Source of the DNA: Rhabdophis nuchalis
Lineage: Eukaryota > Chordata > Lepidosauria > Squamata > Natricidae
Direction: 5' to 3'
Assembly: GCA_039707465.1 (NCBI GenBank)
Contig: CM077644.1
Span: 101,819,375 to 101,883,374, forward strand
Length of the DNA: 64,000 bases
Positions 27,301 to 36,943 of the stretch are shown piece by piece. The position numbers and the translations under genes are program-made. The first letter of the stretch is position 1, and every line of letters starts with the position of its first letter. The notes beneath the pieces were generated by a model that was not told where the DNA came from, searched no databases, and saw nothing but the letters and a program-made list of their open reading frames with translations.

Positions 27301-27855
27301 AGGACACAACTGTGTTTCACCTAATCTGAATGACTAGTCATAACCCCCAGATGTCAAAAACACTGTGCAACATTTCTGTTTTCAGTTTATTTGCCCCCTC
27401 CCCCCCCCATCCTATTTAAATGGAAGAACCAGTGTCTATTTAAGGAGGAGGTCAACGGAAAGGAAGTAACCTTTTGCACACAATGATGGGAGGGCTAATT
27501 TTTAAAAAACCATCCACAGGGAGGCAATCCACATCATTCACTGTAACCCAAACCGCAATTGTAGCAGTGACACAATGCACATTGTACAATGATAATATTG
27601 ATAGCATCTTTGAGTCATTTTCCTCGGTTCCTTTTGTTATTAGGGGTTCACACATAGACCAGTAAAAGAAATCCAGAATGGCAGAAAAGGAGGCGCTACA
27701 AGAAGCATCAACCTACCTGTCCCAAAGGCTTTGGCCACTAGCCACGCTAGATTACAGGCGATCTTTGCTCGGGCGAAATCGTAGTGATCAAACGGTTTGA
27801 TGGCTGGAACAATGAACGTCTTCTTCATCTCCTTGACGTCCGCAGCATCCCCCAT
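6027..27855 (-). CDS. CAMSAP2: CAMSAP2, calmodulin-regulated spectrin-associated protein 2, first two coding exons (partial gene)
   Basis: CAMSAP2 binds and stabilises microtubule minus ends that are not at the centrosome. The window holds only its N-terminus, on the minus strand. Coding exon 1 (27855 to 27717) gives 46 codons plus one base, beginning [14 protein letters not shown]. Coding exon 2 (6286 to 6027) supplies the other two bases of the split Glu codon and 86 codons ending KKPIQM. Together they make 399 nt, or 133 codons, with no frame break. The sequence follows the vertebrate CAMSAP2 N-terminus that I know ([57 protein letters not shown]). The calponin-homology, coiled-coil and CKK domains would be encoded beyond position 1. 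The intron is 21.4 kb with GT-AG ends in phase 1. The ATG at 27855 has A at -3 and G at +4, a strong context. The head-to-head order with DDX59 matches human 1q32. Confidence 0.95.
6680..7263 (+). mobile_element. Nonautonomous Helitron copy 1
   Basis: It begins TCTATATAAATAAAAATG at 6680 and ends in CTAG at 7260-7263. The insertion is between A (6679) and T (7264). Near the 3' end GGCCAC and GTGGCC form a hairpin about 9 nt before CTAG, the standard Helitron 3' structure. The interior holds a long AGGT array (about 6960-7150). No Rep/helicase ORF is present. Confidence 0.82.
6960..7150. repeat. AGGT array in Helitron copy 1
   Basis: Runs of AGGT broken by GAGGGAGAAATACAGT-type spacers; the longest pure run is about 7061-7109. 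Confidence 0.9.
7264..8473. other. CAMSAP2 intron 1, no element recognised
   Basis: AT-rich sequence without repeats I can name and without supported coding frames. Confidence 0.55.
8474..8600 (-). mobile_element. CR1 3' end joined to another repeat piece
   Basis: 8476-8545 is the CR1 3' terminal region in reverse (AGAGTTGGAAGGGACCTTG, CAACCCCCTGCCCAAGCAGG). The next 55 bp (ATGGAACTCACAACCTCCTG, TTGGGAGGCAAGAGCTCC) is not CR1 and looks tRNA-like in reverse. It may be a composite SINE. Confidence 0.65.
8601..9150 (-). mobile_element. Probable non-LTR retrotransposon 3' end, decayed
   Basis: On the minus strand the sequence ends ACTAATCAATAAAGACTC and an ATT/ATGTCA tail. About 200-450 bp upstream broken frames give [24 protein letters not shown] text, as in the C-terminal region of LINE reverse transcriptases. 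The family is not assigned. Confidence 0.45.
9313..9352. repeat. (CCCT)n microsatellite
   Basis: Ten uninterrupted CCCT copies in CAMSAP2 intron 1. Confidence 0.9.
9989..10394. mobile_element. hAT nonautonomous element (406 bp), same family as 2469-2839
   Basis: The left end is CAGTGATGGTTACCTTTT; the right end AGGTTCGTCATCGCGG is worn. The 8-bp TSD CCCTATAG/TCCTATAG (9981-9988, 10395-10402) has one mismatch. The interior repeats GCCAGAAACTGGAA-type blocks in both orientations. Confidence 0.82.
10403..13030. other. CAMSAP2 intron 1, mostly unassigned
   Basis: 10440-11150 looks like an old interspersed repeat (AATAAATCTC near 10729; later ATTAATAAACCAC) and might be an LTR remnant. 11750-11810 (CAGACATTTCATCACTCAAC) is a repeat piece common in snakes by my recollection. 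The rest shows nothing recognisable. Confidence 0.4.
13039..13151. mobile_element. Short hAT (Charlie-like) element
   Basis: TIRs GTGTTTCTCAACC and GGTTGAGAAACAC with 8-bp TSD GGTTAAGG (13031-13038 and 13152-13159). Confidence 0.75.
13224..13344. mobile_element. Short hAT-like element with long imperfect TIRs
   Basis: The left end AGAGGTTGGGAACAATGG pairs with the right end CCACCATTCCCAACTTCTG. Inner arms CTTTATGACTT and AAGTCATAAAAG also pair. The likely TSD is TATAATCC/TGTAATCC. Confidence 0.65.
14080..14925. repeat. TACC/CTAC array in Helitron copy 2
   Basis: About 850 bp of CTAC runs separated by TGTATTTCTCCCTCT-type spacers, the complement of the unit in copies 1, 3 and 4. It gives a spurious 357-codon frame. 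Confidence 0.9.
14930..15268 (-). mobile_element. CR1 3' fragment nested in Helitron copy 2
   Basis: It matches the 3' half of the CR1 copy at 5147-5700 ([24 protein letters not shown], then TTGGAAGAGACC and an ATTGT tail). It abuts the TACC array on one side and a TC run (15271-15308) on the other. Confidence 0.88.
15271..15308. repeat. (TC)n microsatellite
   Basis: About 19 TC copies at the edge of the CR1 fragment inside Helitron copy 2. Confidence 0.9.
16115..16502 (+). mobile_element. TIR MITE of the AGTCCTCAA family (copy 2)
   Basis: The left end GGTAATCCTCAATTTATGAG pairs with the right end GTTAAGTTGAGGATCTGTA. Internal blocks are the same as in copy 1 (AATCACTGCAGTTC, GGTGATCACATGA). 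It lies about 250 bp before the LINE ORF. Confidence 0.78.
16754..19922 (+). mobile_element. L2-like non-LTR retrotransposon with an uninterrupted 986-codon ORF2
   Basis: An open frame from 16754 to 19714 encodes an apurinic-type endonuclease followed by reverse transcriptase. The frame opens at a TTG; the first ATG is at 16910, just before the endonuclease start, so the true start is uncertain. Endonuclease landmarks are [18 protein letters not shown] (188-191) and SDH (255-257). RT landmarks are [44 protein letters not shown] (Leu677) and YADD (705-708). The C-terminal block with LHWLPV and WNDLPPDIR is characteristic of L2/CR1-group elements. The 3' UTR is about 190 bp and ends in an ATT microsatellite (19901-19922), typical of L2. 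No ORF1 is seen upstream, so the copy is probably 5'-truncated. It is antisense to CAMSAP2 in intron 1. Confidence 0.88.
19923..22094. other. CAMSAP2 intron 1, nothing firmly recognised
   Basis: AT-rich. A weak hAT-like fragment may lie at 20620-20755 (AAGTTGAGAAAAACTG). No coding support. Confidence 0.5.
22095..22410 (-). mobile_element. TIR MITE of the AGTCCTCAA family (copy 3, reversed, left end missing)
   Basis: A reverse copy with AACAACTGCAGTAATT, GGGGTCATGTGATCACC and the terminal GCAAGTCAAGGACTATCC. The opposite terminus near 22095 is truncated. Confidence 0.72.
22411..23702. other. CAMSAP2 intron 1, nothing recognised
   Basis: AT-rich unique-looking sequence. Confidence 0.5.
23711..23846. 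mobile_element. Short hAT element
   Basis: Ends ACAGGGATGCCAAACTTAC and GTTTGAGATCCCTG, flanked by 8-bp TSD GCTTAGTA (23703-23710, 23847-23854). It is related to the elements at 36824 and 56873. Confidence 0.8.
24356..24553. mobile_element. hAT element of a family also present in mammals (internally deleted)
   Basis: Left end CAGGGGTTCCCAATCCCTGG, then GTGGCCTGTTAGGAACTGAG, CATGGAAAAATTGTCTTCC and right end GGTTGGGGACTACT. I recognise the same block order in a common mammalian hAT MITE. TSD CAATATTA/CAATATTT (24348-24355, 24554-24561). Confidence 0.78.
24562..27716. other. CAMSAP2 intron 1 next to exon 1, nothing recognised
   Basis: Over 3 kb with no repeat or exon that I can support. This proximal first-intron position is where enhancers often lie, but no specific site is claimed. 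Confidence 0.5.
27717..27855 (-). CDS. CAMSAP2: CAMSAP2 coding exon 1
   Basis: This exon is 139 nt from the ATG (27855-27853) to a donor reading ACAG|GTAGGT, with the intron starting at 27716. It encodes [10 protein letters not shown] through AKAFGT and ends in phase 1. An in-frame GTG lies 24 nt upstream, but the ATG has the better context and matches the start of the family. The exon sits at the inner edge of the CpG island. Confidence 0.95.
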
Positions 27856-29250
27856 TTTTCTTCCCTCTCCCTCCCCCACCCCGGCCCACGGAACCTCTTC
27901 CCCTCCCCTCCCCTCCCTCTACAAGGGATCTACATGATTCTCCTGCCGGAAGGAGCCGCGCTGGGGGGAAACGGGCATCTGTCAAAACCCCGAATCACGT
28001 TTCGACCTGGATTTTGTTGCGGCAGAAGAAGCGAGAGCGGGCGCGACGCTTCACCGGGAGCGACCTCCCTCTCCGCCTCTCTTAGCCCGCTGCATAGGAA
28101 TGTGGGGAAAGGGCTCGGGTGCCCTCTTTTTTTTCTTTCTCCCCCCCTTTCTCCTCGGGCGCTTTGTCTCGATCCCCGAACGCCAACCGTGAAATAGCGC
28201 AAAAATCAGGGCAACTTCGGAAGGTTCCTCAGGCGGATCGTCTTCCCCGCGCCGCCCTCGCTTCTTGAAAAGGAGCACCTCTCCGGCGAACCCAAAGAGA
28301 TTCCCTCTTTCTCTCTCTCTCCTCCCTGCCCTTCCAACCCAAGGCGGCGGGGGCGGGAAAAGGAGTCCGAGTGGGAGGGAGGGAGGTGGCGGCGGGGCTT
28401 TTCCTGCAGTAGCTGAAAGAGGAAGGGGAGGCGGCGGCGGCGGCGGCGGCTGGGAGATGGCCAGCAGCTCTCCAGACCCGGCGAGACTGCCCAACCAGCC
28501 TGGCGCGCCACAGCAGGAAAGATACGCGGCGGAGCTGGGTGTGGCGCGCGTTACTCTTTTTTCCCCTTCGCACCCGGCTCCTCTCCGTTTCCTTCCGCGT
28601 CTCAGCTCCAAAACAGCCTCGTCCTGTCCTCCCGCTGCCCTTTCCGCGGCCAAAACCTGCCGCCGTTTCGGCGCTCGCTCTCCCTCCACCCGTTTCTGCC
28701 GCTGTCGGTGCTACCGCCGCCACCACAGCCGCACTAGGCTGGGAAAGGGGGGGGAAAGGGAGGGGGGGGGAAAGCAGCCGGGCACGCAGACGCATGCGCA
28801 CTCCACTGCCTCGCCACAGCCCCCTTCCTCATGGTGAACGGGCTTCGGCTTGGGCGGAGCTGGGGGGGTGGAAGGGGGAGGGAAGGGGGCGCCCTAGAGG
28901 GGACAGAAAAGCGGAGCGGTCTCTCCGTGACGTCCGGCGTGACTCGGGGAGGGTCACGTGGCCGACCGGCTCTACCGTGGCCGGTCTTGATGTGGGTTGG
29001 GGCGCTCCCCATCATCGCCCCTGGTCCGAGGCGCATCCTCGGAGCAGAAGGGAGGCTGGTAATGGGAAGATCGCCGGAGAGCGCAATTGCAAAAGGAGGA
29101 AGGCGCTGGAAGGCCTGGAGAAAGAGGCGCCGACGGGGAACCGAATCGGCCGCTATGCTGCTTTGCCGTGTCGCGCTTTTTTTGCAAAGGAGGACGCCTT
29201 GGGACCGATGTCCGAGGCCCGGAAAGGAAGTAACCGGTCCTGGGGTTTGG
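27856..29250 (-). promoter_or_regulatory. CAMSAP2: CpG-island promoter and 5' leader of CAMSAP2
   Basis: This is the longest CpG-rich block of unique sequence in an otherwise AT-rich window, and it begins at the CAMSAP2 start codon. It holds a short GGC run (28431-28450, read as GCC in the CAMSAP2 sense), a GC box GGGCGG (28852-28857), a CRE-like TGACGTCC near 28928 and an E-box in GTCACGTGGC (28953-28962). I see no canonical TATA box, which is usual for this promoter class. The transcription start and the leader exon limits cannot be fixed by eye. Long reading frames here on both strands come from GC-rich composition and are not called as genes. Confidence 0.8.
28431..28450. repeat. Short GGC trinucleotide run in the CAMSAP2 CpG island
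   Basis: About 6.7 copies of a GCG/GGC trinucleotide lie in the probable 5' leader or promoter of CAMSAP2. In the transcript sense it reads GCC. The run is short and uninterrupted. Confidence 0.85.
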
Positions 29251-29475
29251 TTCATTCAAATGTATTAGGGAGATGCTCCCCCCCCCCCTCCATCTCATGT
29301 AGAGTTTAAGATGCTTATGGACATCAGCTGAGTCTCAGAAAATCGTACATGTGATGGGTTTTAGTTGACAAAGGATTTTGTTTCTATTTTTTGTTGCTTT
29401 TTTCCTCTTTACATATTCTTAATTCTCAAGACTCTCTTGATTTTGTAAGTGAAAACCAGTTTGCTGTTAGTGATT

Positions 29476-29600
29476 CAAGGCACCAGGCTAGAAACTGGGA
29501 GACTTTGAGTTCCAATCCTGATTTAGGCATCAAGACAGCTGGGTTGACCTTGGGTCAGTCACCCTCTCCGTCAGCTTCTTACCAAGAAAATTTGGAAGGA
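29476..29600 (+). mobile_element. tRNA-derived SINE fragment
   Basis: CACCAGGCTAGAAACTGGGAG with a worn B box (GAGTTCCAATCC), then GGTTGACCTTGGGTCAGTCA. This is the tRNA-related part of a squamate SINE family that also occurs at 32540-32700. Confidence 0.6.
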
Positions 29601-30009
29601 TTTGATCAGGCAATTCAAAAAGTATTAATTTAACCTTTTCTATCTTAAGGCATGAGTATAATACAAGTGGAATATAATCCATGTATGTTTCGATGTAATA
29701 CTGCAAAATTATACAGTGGAATCATAAATGAAATGAAGAGCATAAAAATAGCAGATCAAACCAGCATGACATTTCAGACTGCCTGGACAATTGAGCCTTG
29801 CTCAAATGGGGAGGGCATTCCAGGGATAGATTAACTGCATACAAAGAAATCTTTTGAGTGCAAAATCCAGACAGTTTTCCTCAAGTTCTTAAGAACAGTT
29901 TGCCTATTAGGCAAACTGCTTTTGTTTGTTAAATCATGGTTTAATGAATAAACCACACTTGACTCATAATGTTTCTCATAAACATTTATTTAAATAAACC
30001 ATGGAGTTG

Positions 30010-30044
<35 letters not shown>

Positions 30045-30950
30045 TCTCCCCCCCTCAACCATCTCAATTGTAAACTGATGTAGAGTAGCTGAATGTATTT
30101 GGGCTACAAGCTACAACCTATGTGCATGATTTCCTGAGAATGAATTTTACAGCACAATAACACATTTATTTTTCAATTATGAAAGGAATTTAGAATTGTA
30201 TTGTAAAGCTGATTTGTTAAGGATTCTTCCCAAGAAGCAGGTAAAGTGAGTTTGATGAGCCATTATCAAGTTCACTGTACTATGTTGAAAGGCATGGATT
30301 GTTCTAAAAGAAAGGCATTTATATTCTTACAAACCTGCATTTAGTGTAAATATAAACGTTATATTTTCACTTGAAAAACTTGCTCACAACACTTGAAATT
30401 AGGTTCAAATAGCATTTCTGCTTTTAATTCTGCACTCTATATTTTATGTTTTTGTTGACATAGAGAATTAGTTTCAGTCAGAGCTGTATAAATTGTTATA
30501 ACTGGGAGCAAATATAATTTTAAAGAAGTCTTAGCCTTTTCTTTCTAATTATAAATTGTTTAAAGGTATAAACATGGGGGGTCAAATTTTATTATACAGC
30601 AACTAAAAATAATATTTCAGGATCTGAATACTTACTTTTCTTCCCCATATGCTGTCATAAAATCTGCAGATTAAAATTATTTTATGCAAATGGTGCTTAA
30701 AGCATATGTGGTAGTATATTATTAGATATATTGGATGCCAGTATTTTTGAGATATACACAACTGGCTACCACTATAATGGTTGTAGGCTCCTTTAAGTCT
30801 ATGAACTAATGAGAATTTTTCTTAAACTTAAAACAGTACTTGGAAAACTATTGGGCGCCTTCTTTTATCATGAATTATATCATCTGGACAGAGGTATATT
30901 CTTTTTACCAAGCAGCAACATCCTCTAGCCTGGTGGTAGAACAATGATTG
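29601..30950. other. Intergenic, mostly unassigned
   Basis: Apart from the TC run at 30012-30052 nothing is recognised. Confidence 0.5.
30012..30052. repeat. (TC)n microsatellite
   Basis: About 15 TC copies then C-rich sequence, in the intergenic region. Confidence 0.9.
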
Positions 30951-30960
30951 TACTCTATTT

Positions 30961-31241
30961 CAGGGGTCTCCAACCTATGGACCGCGGCCCACTACCAGAC
31001 CATGGCCCATTCAGAATTGGACTACATGAGTGGCTGGTCAGAATGTGTGCACCTCAACCCAGCAGGCAATCACACACATGCATGTCACCCACTGCTTATG
31101 CAAGTCGCACTGTGTGCATGGCCCACCACTTACAAAAGGGCTATGTACGCGCATGTGCGTGTGCTGGCCTGTTGCTCACATGGTCCAGTTCCTCTCCCCC
31201 ACCCAGCTGGATTGCCAAGCCAGAAACATTGGGGATAGGTG
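30961..31241. mobile_element. hAT element (CAGGGGTC type)
   Basis: Left end CAGGGGTCTCCAACCTATGG; right end CATTGGGGATAGGTG is worn. Flanks CTCTATTT and CTCTGTTT form an 8-bp TSD with one mismatch. Confidence 0.68.
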
Positions 31242-31775
31242 CTCTGTTTTATATCCATTATATTCTGGAGGTGGATTGATTGATTAATGTCCTGGACAAG
31301 TGTACTGATTACGTCTACATAGATATAACAAAGCCCAGTTATTTAAAATGGACAGGTTGGAGAGGTTGCCATTCCAAATATGTACGGTATAAAGAAGTGA
31401 CTGTCTCTCATTTTTCTACTAAAATTTTCAACTTGAACCTGGCTAGGAAGGGAAACCTGGACAAAGGTGGGGAAAAGTTACGTAAAGAGGAATCCTTGCG
31501 TTATCACTTTAAGACACATTTCACACAAAATATAATCAACTCTCACAAGTTTACACATTGGAGAGGAGGATTGGTAGAAGAGACCTGTGCCCTATGCTTG
31601 AAGTGCTGCCCACCGGTCTTTGAGTCAGCAGAAAACATGGCCAGCATTTGCTGCTTCACTTGCCAGTTCCCAGCATGTATCTATTGCTAGTTTCCAATCA
31701 ATGTAGTCTCTTGACTGTTCTCCAAGGTGGCAAAGCCTAATATTTTGAGGCTGTCCTTGGTTAATGTTGGGGTAT

Positions 31776-32179
31776 GGGTAGCCTTTAACCTATGACTGTA
31801 ATTGAACCTGGCAATTACAGTTGTAAGTCGTAATGATTGTAAAGTGGGTAACTAGACCTGTTTTTGTGATCCTTTTTTGTGGTGGTCATTAAGTAAACTT
31901 TGCAGATGGTAAGCGAACCCATTGTTCACCGTGGGCTTGTTTTCACTAGAAACCAGACGTTAACGCCAGTTTCCAGCAAAAATGTTACAAAACGCAGTCC
32001 AATGATTGGATGATGTTGCAAAGGGCTGTAAATGTGGATCCGTTGCTGAGCACCCAAATGCAGTCAAAGGACCGCAGGAGGTATGGCATCAGAATTTCAA
32101 AATTGGGTGATAAATTCCTTTTGGACGAGGATCTGTTGTAATATCAAATGGAAAAGTCTTAAGTTGAGGACGACCTGTA
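31776..32179 (+). mobile_element. TIR MITE with the same ends but a different interior
   Basis: The left end resembles GGTAGTCCTCAACTTACGAC in worn form. The right end is AAGTTGAGGACGACCTGTA. The interior (CCATTGTTCACCGTGGGC, ATTGGATGATGTTGCAAAGG) is unlike copies 1-3, so it is a second subfamily. Confidence 0.65.
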
Positions 32180-32230
32180 ATAGGGAAAATACTACTTCAA
32201 TACTGGTGCAGCTGTAGATGACTTACAGTA

Positions 32231-32472
32231 TATCACAGAAGTGAGTACACCTCCTCACATTGTGTAAATATTTAAGTATATCTTTTCATGTGACAACATT
32301 GAAGAAATGACACTTGGCTTCAGTGTATAGTAGTGAGTATGCATCTTGTACAATAGTGTAAATGTGCTTTCCCCTCAAAATAATGCAACACACAGCCACT
32401 AATGTCTAAACTGCTGGCAAGATATACTTAAATATTTACACAATGTGAGGAGGTGTACTCACTTCTGTGATA
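32231..32472. mobile_element. Tc1/mariner-type MITE (242 bp) with TA target duplication
   Basis: Inverted ends TATCACAGAAGTGAGTACAC and its complement at the right, continuing well inward (CCTCCTCACATTGTG). TA is duplicated at 32229-32230 and 32473-32474. I recognise the end sequence as that of a Tc1-like element widespread in fish, frogs and reptiles. No transposase is present. Confidence 0.85.
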
Positions 32473-32539
32473 TATGCTGTAAGTCTGTCTCACCGGGGAT
32501 AAAAAGAAGGCAATATCCATGACGATGTGCATATGCCTT

Positions 32540-32700
32540 TGTGTCAGTTTTTGGCTTCTGGTGGTGGTTTGCCATTGCCTGTTTCCTAGGGCTGAGAGAG
32601 AGACTGGCCTAAGATCATTCCGATTGCTTCATTCCTAAAAAAGGATCAGAACTTGTGGTCTCCAGATCCTAGTCTGATGCCTTAACGGCTACACCAAATT
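32540..32700 (-). mobile_element. tRNA-derived SINE fragment
   Basis: On the minus strand: GGTGTAGCCGTTAAGGCATC (A box), AGTTCTGATCC (worn B box), then GGCCAGTCTCTCTCTCAGCC and GGCAATGGCAAACCACC. It is the same family as 29476-29600 but extends further 3'. Confidence 0.65.
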
Positions 32701-32705
32701 AGTCA

Positions 32706-34121
32706 TAGAGAGAATGAGAAAAACAAGGTCAGGAATGTTGGTGGTGTATTTGGAGGCAAATGGGCGAAGGCTCAGTGTCTTCCTAATAATCTTCTCCACT
32801 GCCATCCATTGCTTTTTGGTTGGTGAAGGCTCTTCACTTTTTCATAAAGTGATACAGGATTTGAGAGTGAATAGAACATATCTCAGTGACTGAATCTAGA
32901 TAAGATTGCAAGACGACGACCAATAAGGAAAAGGTCAGCAGTGGTACATATATGTCCTGTACCAGTCTTCTCTAATGTGTAAATTCATGAGAATTGTGAG
33001 TATTCTGCAATGCATATTCAGTTCAGATAAAAGGGTGGTGAAACCTGACATGTCTAGTCAGCTTTTGGCATGAACTGAGGGCACCTCTATATCATCTGTG
33101 TGTGCCAGTTCATTATCAACACCAAGCCCGTGTTTCTATAAAGTCATCAATATTCAAGAGCTTAAGAGTTTTTCCCCATCTGGTTTTACGCACATTTACT
33201 TGAACTCGGAGCAAAGCTGGTTTTGTTCTGTGCACAGCTCTGTCAAATGTCTGGGTAGTTCATTTTCCCACTGGTGGGAACCTGTGCTTCATTCTGTCTC
33301 CTGCCTTCACCTTCTGCTTCTTGATACCTGTCTGTAGGCATTGTTTAAAAGGAATCCCTCCCTTTTCTGTAGTAGCTGTTTACAGGTAATGTGCAAACAT
33401 GGTTAGAAGCGCTGAGGAAAATGCTTGCCTGCAGTATCCCAACATATTTTCCCCGTCATTAATTTTCAAGAGTCTTGCATCATTAAATGCAAGAGAAAAG
33501 ATGTCTTCGGTGCTGATAACCTTTTCTGCAGAGCAATCAATCAATTTTTGTTTAAAAAGGCACTTTCAACAAATGTGAGCTAAAAATATAGACAGGAATG
33601 AAGGAACAGTAACCAATTATATTATTTCCCTTTTTGCTAATCTGGGAGAGGGGGAAATGTTATTGCTTCTGTAACTGGGATAGCTTATGGGTGGGACACT
33701 GATGAGATTTCTTTTTCGCACCTTAATATTGCTCATCTGGAGAAGAGTGGTGATTTGCTTGATGCTTCCTGCAAACATTTGTTTTTAAGCTTGGCAAGAA
33801 TGAAAATAAACAGATCTGCTCTTTGAACTGGATAGAAATGAAGCCGCTTAGAGGCGCTCTGAGTGTGTCCCTACACGGCATTGTGGAAAGGGACTTTCTC
33901 TTGGATGATTAGTGAATAAATGATTCCAGAAGCTGAAAAACCTATTTTGAGAGAGTAACTGATTATTTTCATAATGGAACTCTGGGTGAAAAATCCTAGA
34001 TGTCAAGTCCAGGTATTTTTCATTTAGCAACTGGCTTCTTTAGTGACTGTTCAGAATTAGAACAGTGATTAAAAAAAAGTATGTTTGTGGCCAATCCTTG
34101 CATTTACACCTTTGCAGGTCC
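32706..34121. other. Intergenic, nothing recognised
   Basis: No coding frame or repeat is supported. Confidence 0.5.
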
Positions 34122-34458
34122 GTAAAGGTGGCTCAGTAGCTAAGACACTGCAGTTGTCGATCAGAAAGGTCAGCAGTAGGCTGTTCGAATCCCTAGTGCC
34201 ACATAACAGAGTGAGTGCCCGTTACTTGTCCCAGTTTCTGCCAACCTAGCAGTTCAAAAGCAAGTAGAAAAATATGGACCACCTTTGGTGAGAAGGTAAC
34301 AGCACTCTGTGCGCCTTCGGTGTTGAGTCATGCCGGCCACATGGCCACAGAGACATCTTTGGCCAGGGCTGGCTCTTTGGCTTTGAAACAGAGATGAGCA
34401 CCGCCTCCTAGAGTCGGGAACGACTAGCAAATATGTGCGAGGGGAACCTTTACCTTTA
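34122..34458 (+). mobile_element. Sauria-type SINE
   Basis: tRNA-like head with A-box region GGCTCAGTAGCTAAGAC and B box TTCGAATCCC. The tail GAGTCGGGAACGACTAGC resembles the Bov-B LINE 3' end, and the copy ends in (ACCTTT)-type repeats. These are the defining parts of Sauria SINEs. Confidence 0.88.
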
Positions 34459-35188
34459 TTTTAAAGCAAAGGAAAACTGAAGCACAGTCACAGTTTCACT
34501 TAGCAACCTCGTCAGAAAAGGACTACCTACTTTATAAATACGATTAGCATTTCTTAGGGAAGAGCTATCCAAAAGCCCTAGTTTAATTTGGTGGTCAGGA
34601 AAGGAAGCCAGAAGAAATGAAATAGAATTATAGGCTTCCAGGCTTTGCATATCAGACAAGGTCAATAAGCTTGGCTAGAAGCGTCTAAGAGGAGACAGAG
34701 ATAGCAACCAACTGCCTTACAATCTGTTTTTAATACCATATTTAGAATAATGAAGGGAAGATAATTAAGAATGGAGAATTCAAAACTTGTCTCAATTTGC
34801 GTTACCAAGATAACAATTTTCTATCTGCTACTGCATCTAAGATACTGTATATCATCATCCATTTCTCTGGAGAAGCCTTCAAGAATTGGAAGTGTGCAAT
34901 TTGTCACCATTCGTGGTGGCATTGTTTATTATATTTATATTCTTTCTTTCCTCAGAGATCTATTAACAGCGTACGTACACACTTCCTTTAAATTTATCCC
35001 CTAATTGCCCTTGTGAATAGATTGGGTGAACAAATAGCTAGTCCCAGTTGTATGCTTTTTTGTTCAATCACTGCTATTGCTTCTTATTCTTAACCCGTTA
35101 CAAAACTAACAAGTCACTTTACTTAATTGTTATTCCTTCTTGCCTGAGCTGGCATTTCAGTAGCAACTTTTCCAAATATGGGAGCCAT

Positions 35189-35540
35189 TATAAAGGTTAC
35201 CCTCGCACATATATGCTAGTCGTTCCCAACTCTAGGGGGAGGTGCTCATCTCCATTTCAAAGCCGAAGAGCCAGAGCTATCCGAAGATGTCTCCATGGTC
35301 ATGTGGCCGGCATGACTAAGCGGCGAAGGTGCACGGAATACTGTTACCTTCCCGCTAAAGGTGGTTCCTATTTTTCTACTTGCATTTTTTACATGCTTTT
35401 GAACTGCTAGGTTGGCAAAAGCTGGAACAAGTAACAGGAGTTCCCTCTATTACACGGTGCTAGGGATTCAAATGGCCAAACTGCCAACCTTTCTGATCGA
35501 CAAGCTCAGCATCTTAGCCACTAAGCCACTGCATTCCTAT
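35189..35540 (-). mobile_element. Sauria-type SINE with 12-bp target-site duplication
   Basis: A full-length reverse copy. TATGGGAGCCAT is duplicated at 35177-35188 and 35541-35552, which sets the limits and shows LINE-machinery insertion. Reading frames inside it are shadows. Confidence 0.88.
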
Positions 35541-36422
35541 TATGGGAGCCATAAGGGAAGTTTAATTATATCTTCTAGGAAATCTAGCTGCCATGACCAC
35601 CTGACAGATACAGGTTGAGGAAACTGATTTACAGCCATTGGGTGGACATTGCGCCTTGATATCAGTGGGACATATATATAAACAAAGCTATTTTTGTTTC
35701 ACCAATATGAAAAGAATTTAAATGTTGCTCATGTCTTGAAGCCTGTCTGCACTTGTCTGCCTTCTGAGCATTTCAATTTCATAGAAGACAGCATCAATAA
35801 ATTCATTGTTTCATGGTCTACCTGCCCATTAGAAATATTGCTCAGTTGGCTAACAATAAATGCAACTGAAAGAACAGAGTTATAATTAAAATATTATTCA
35901 TTAAATAAAATTGTGGCTTCCCAGAAACTACCTGTTGCAAGCATTTTTTTGTTGCTCAATGATTTTTTGTCGCAGTCACTTCATCTATTTATATATGTAG
36001 TCTATATAGCTGCAAGACAAGAAGGTAGCAATAGCAGACAGGGTGAATATTAATGATGGTGGAAATACAAAAAGAAGAGCCTGTACCTTTTAAATATGAA
36101 GTATTGGCTCAAAAGATTGGCTTATATAAAAAAGAGAAAGTAATATCCTGAGGAATAGTTGAAAAACATTGGAATGTTTCTTTTAATGTAGTCATACACT
36201 GCCTGAAATAATAATGTTTAAGATTACTAAAAAAAAAAGTATTATTGGGAAATGGAGATGCAGAAGCTATAGAAAGATTAATGCCCAAGAACCTCTGGTG
36301 AAGTTTCACCTTGGTTGAATTCCCTTTATCACCATAGCATCTCACAAAGTATGAGTTGAAAGGGATCCTATAAGTCACTGAAAGTCATCCAAGTCCCTAT
36401 GCAATATAGGTGTCCACTAATC

Positions 36423-36742
36423 CAGGGGTCCCCAACCCCCGGGCCGGGGACCGGTGCCGGTCAGTGGCTTGATAGGAACCGGGCCGCAGGGCCGGAGAGG
36501 AGGATGATGGAGGAGGGGGCAGCCCCCTGGGCAGAGTGTGCACCAGGTGCGGGAGAGCGCAAGCGCGGCCGCTCGTGCCATTTGAGGCCCTAGAGGGCTG
36601 AGTGAGCCGACTCCCCCCCTTGCGTGCGCATGCGCCGCCTGTTCCCCCTCCCCCGCCCTGCTCCTCCTCTACGCTGGCCGGTCTGCAAAATTTTCTTTAA
36701 AACGAAACCGGTCCTTGGTGCAAAAAAGGTTGGGGACCTCTG
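36423..36742. mobile_element. hAT element (320 bp) with perfect 8-bp TSD
   Basis: TIRs CAGGGGTCCCCAACCCCCGG and GGTTGGGGACCTCTG. CACTAATC is duplicated at 36415-36422 and 36743-36750. The interior is GC-rich with no coding capacity. Confidence 0.9.
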
Positions 36743-36823
36743 CACTAATCCATAGACAGTTAGTGGCCACCGAGTTCCACTTTTAAAACTTCCAGCAATG
36801 GGAAGTCCAACATTGCTCTAGGC

Positions 36824-36943
36824 CAGGAGTGGCATGGCGTCATCATGTGACATATCACAACTTTCTTCCCTTTTGCTAAATCGGGCATCGGTGTGGCCAG
36901 CATGCCACGCATTAGCCCATGGGCTGCGAATTTGACAGCCCTG
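36824..36943. mobile_element. Short hAT element
   Basis: Left end CAGGAGTGGC, right end GAATTTGACAGCCCTG, 8-bp TSD CTCTAGGC (36816-36823, 36944-36951). The middle resembles the elements at 23711 and 56873. Confidence 0.8.

Noticed and set aside
28051..29309. Several frames of 100-256 codons on both strands
   Set aside because: They are Pro/Arg/Gly-rich shadows of the GC-rich CAMSAP2 promoter with no domain content.
31280..31690. A 136-codon plus-strand frame with a cysteine-rich end
   Set aside because: It opens at TTG with no internal ATG until near the end, follows a hAT element and has no recognisable domain. It is probably a chance frame.
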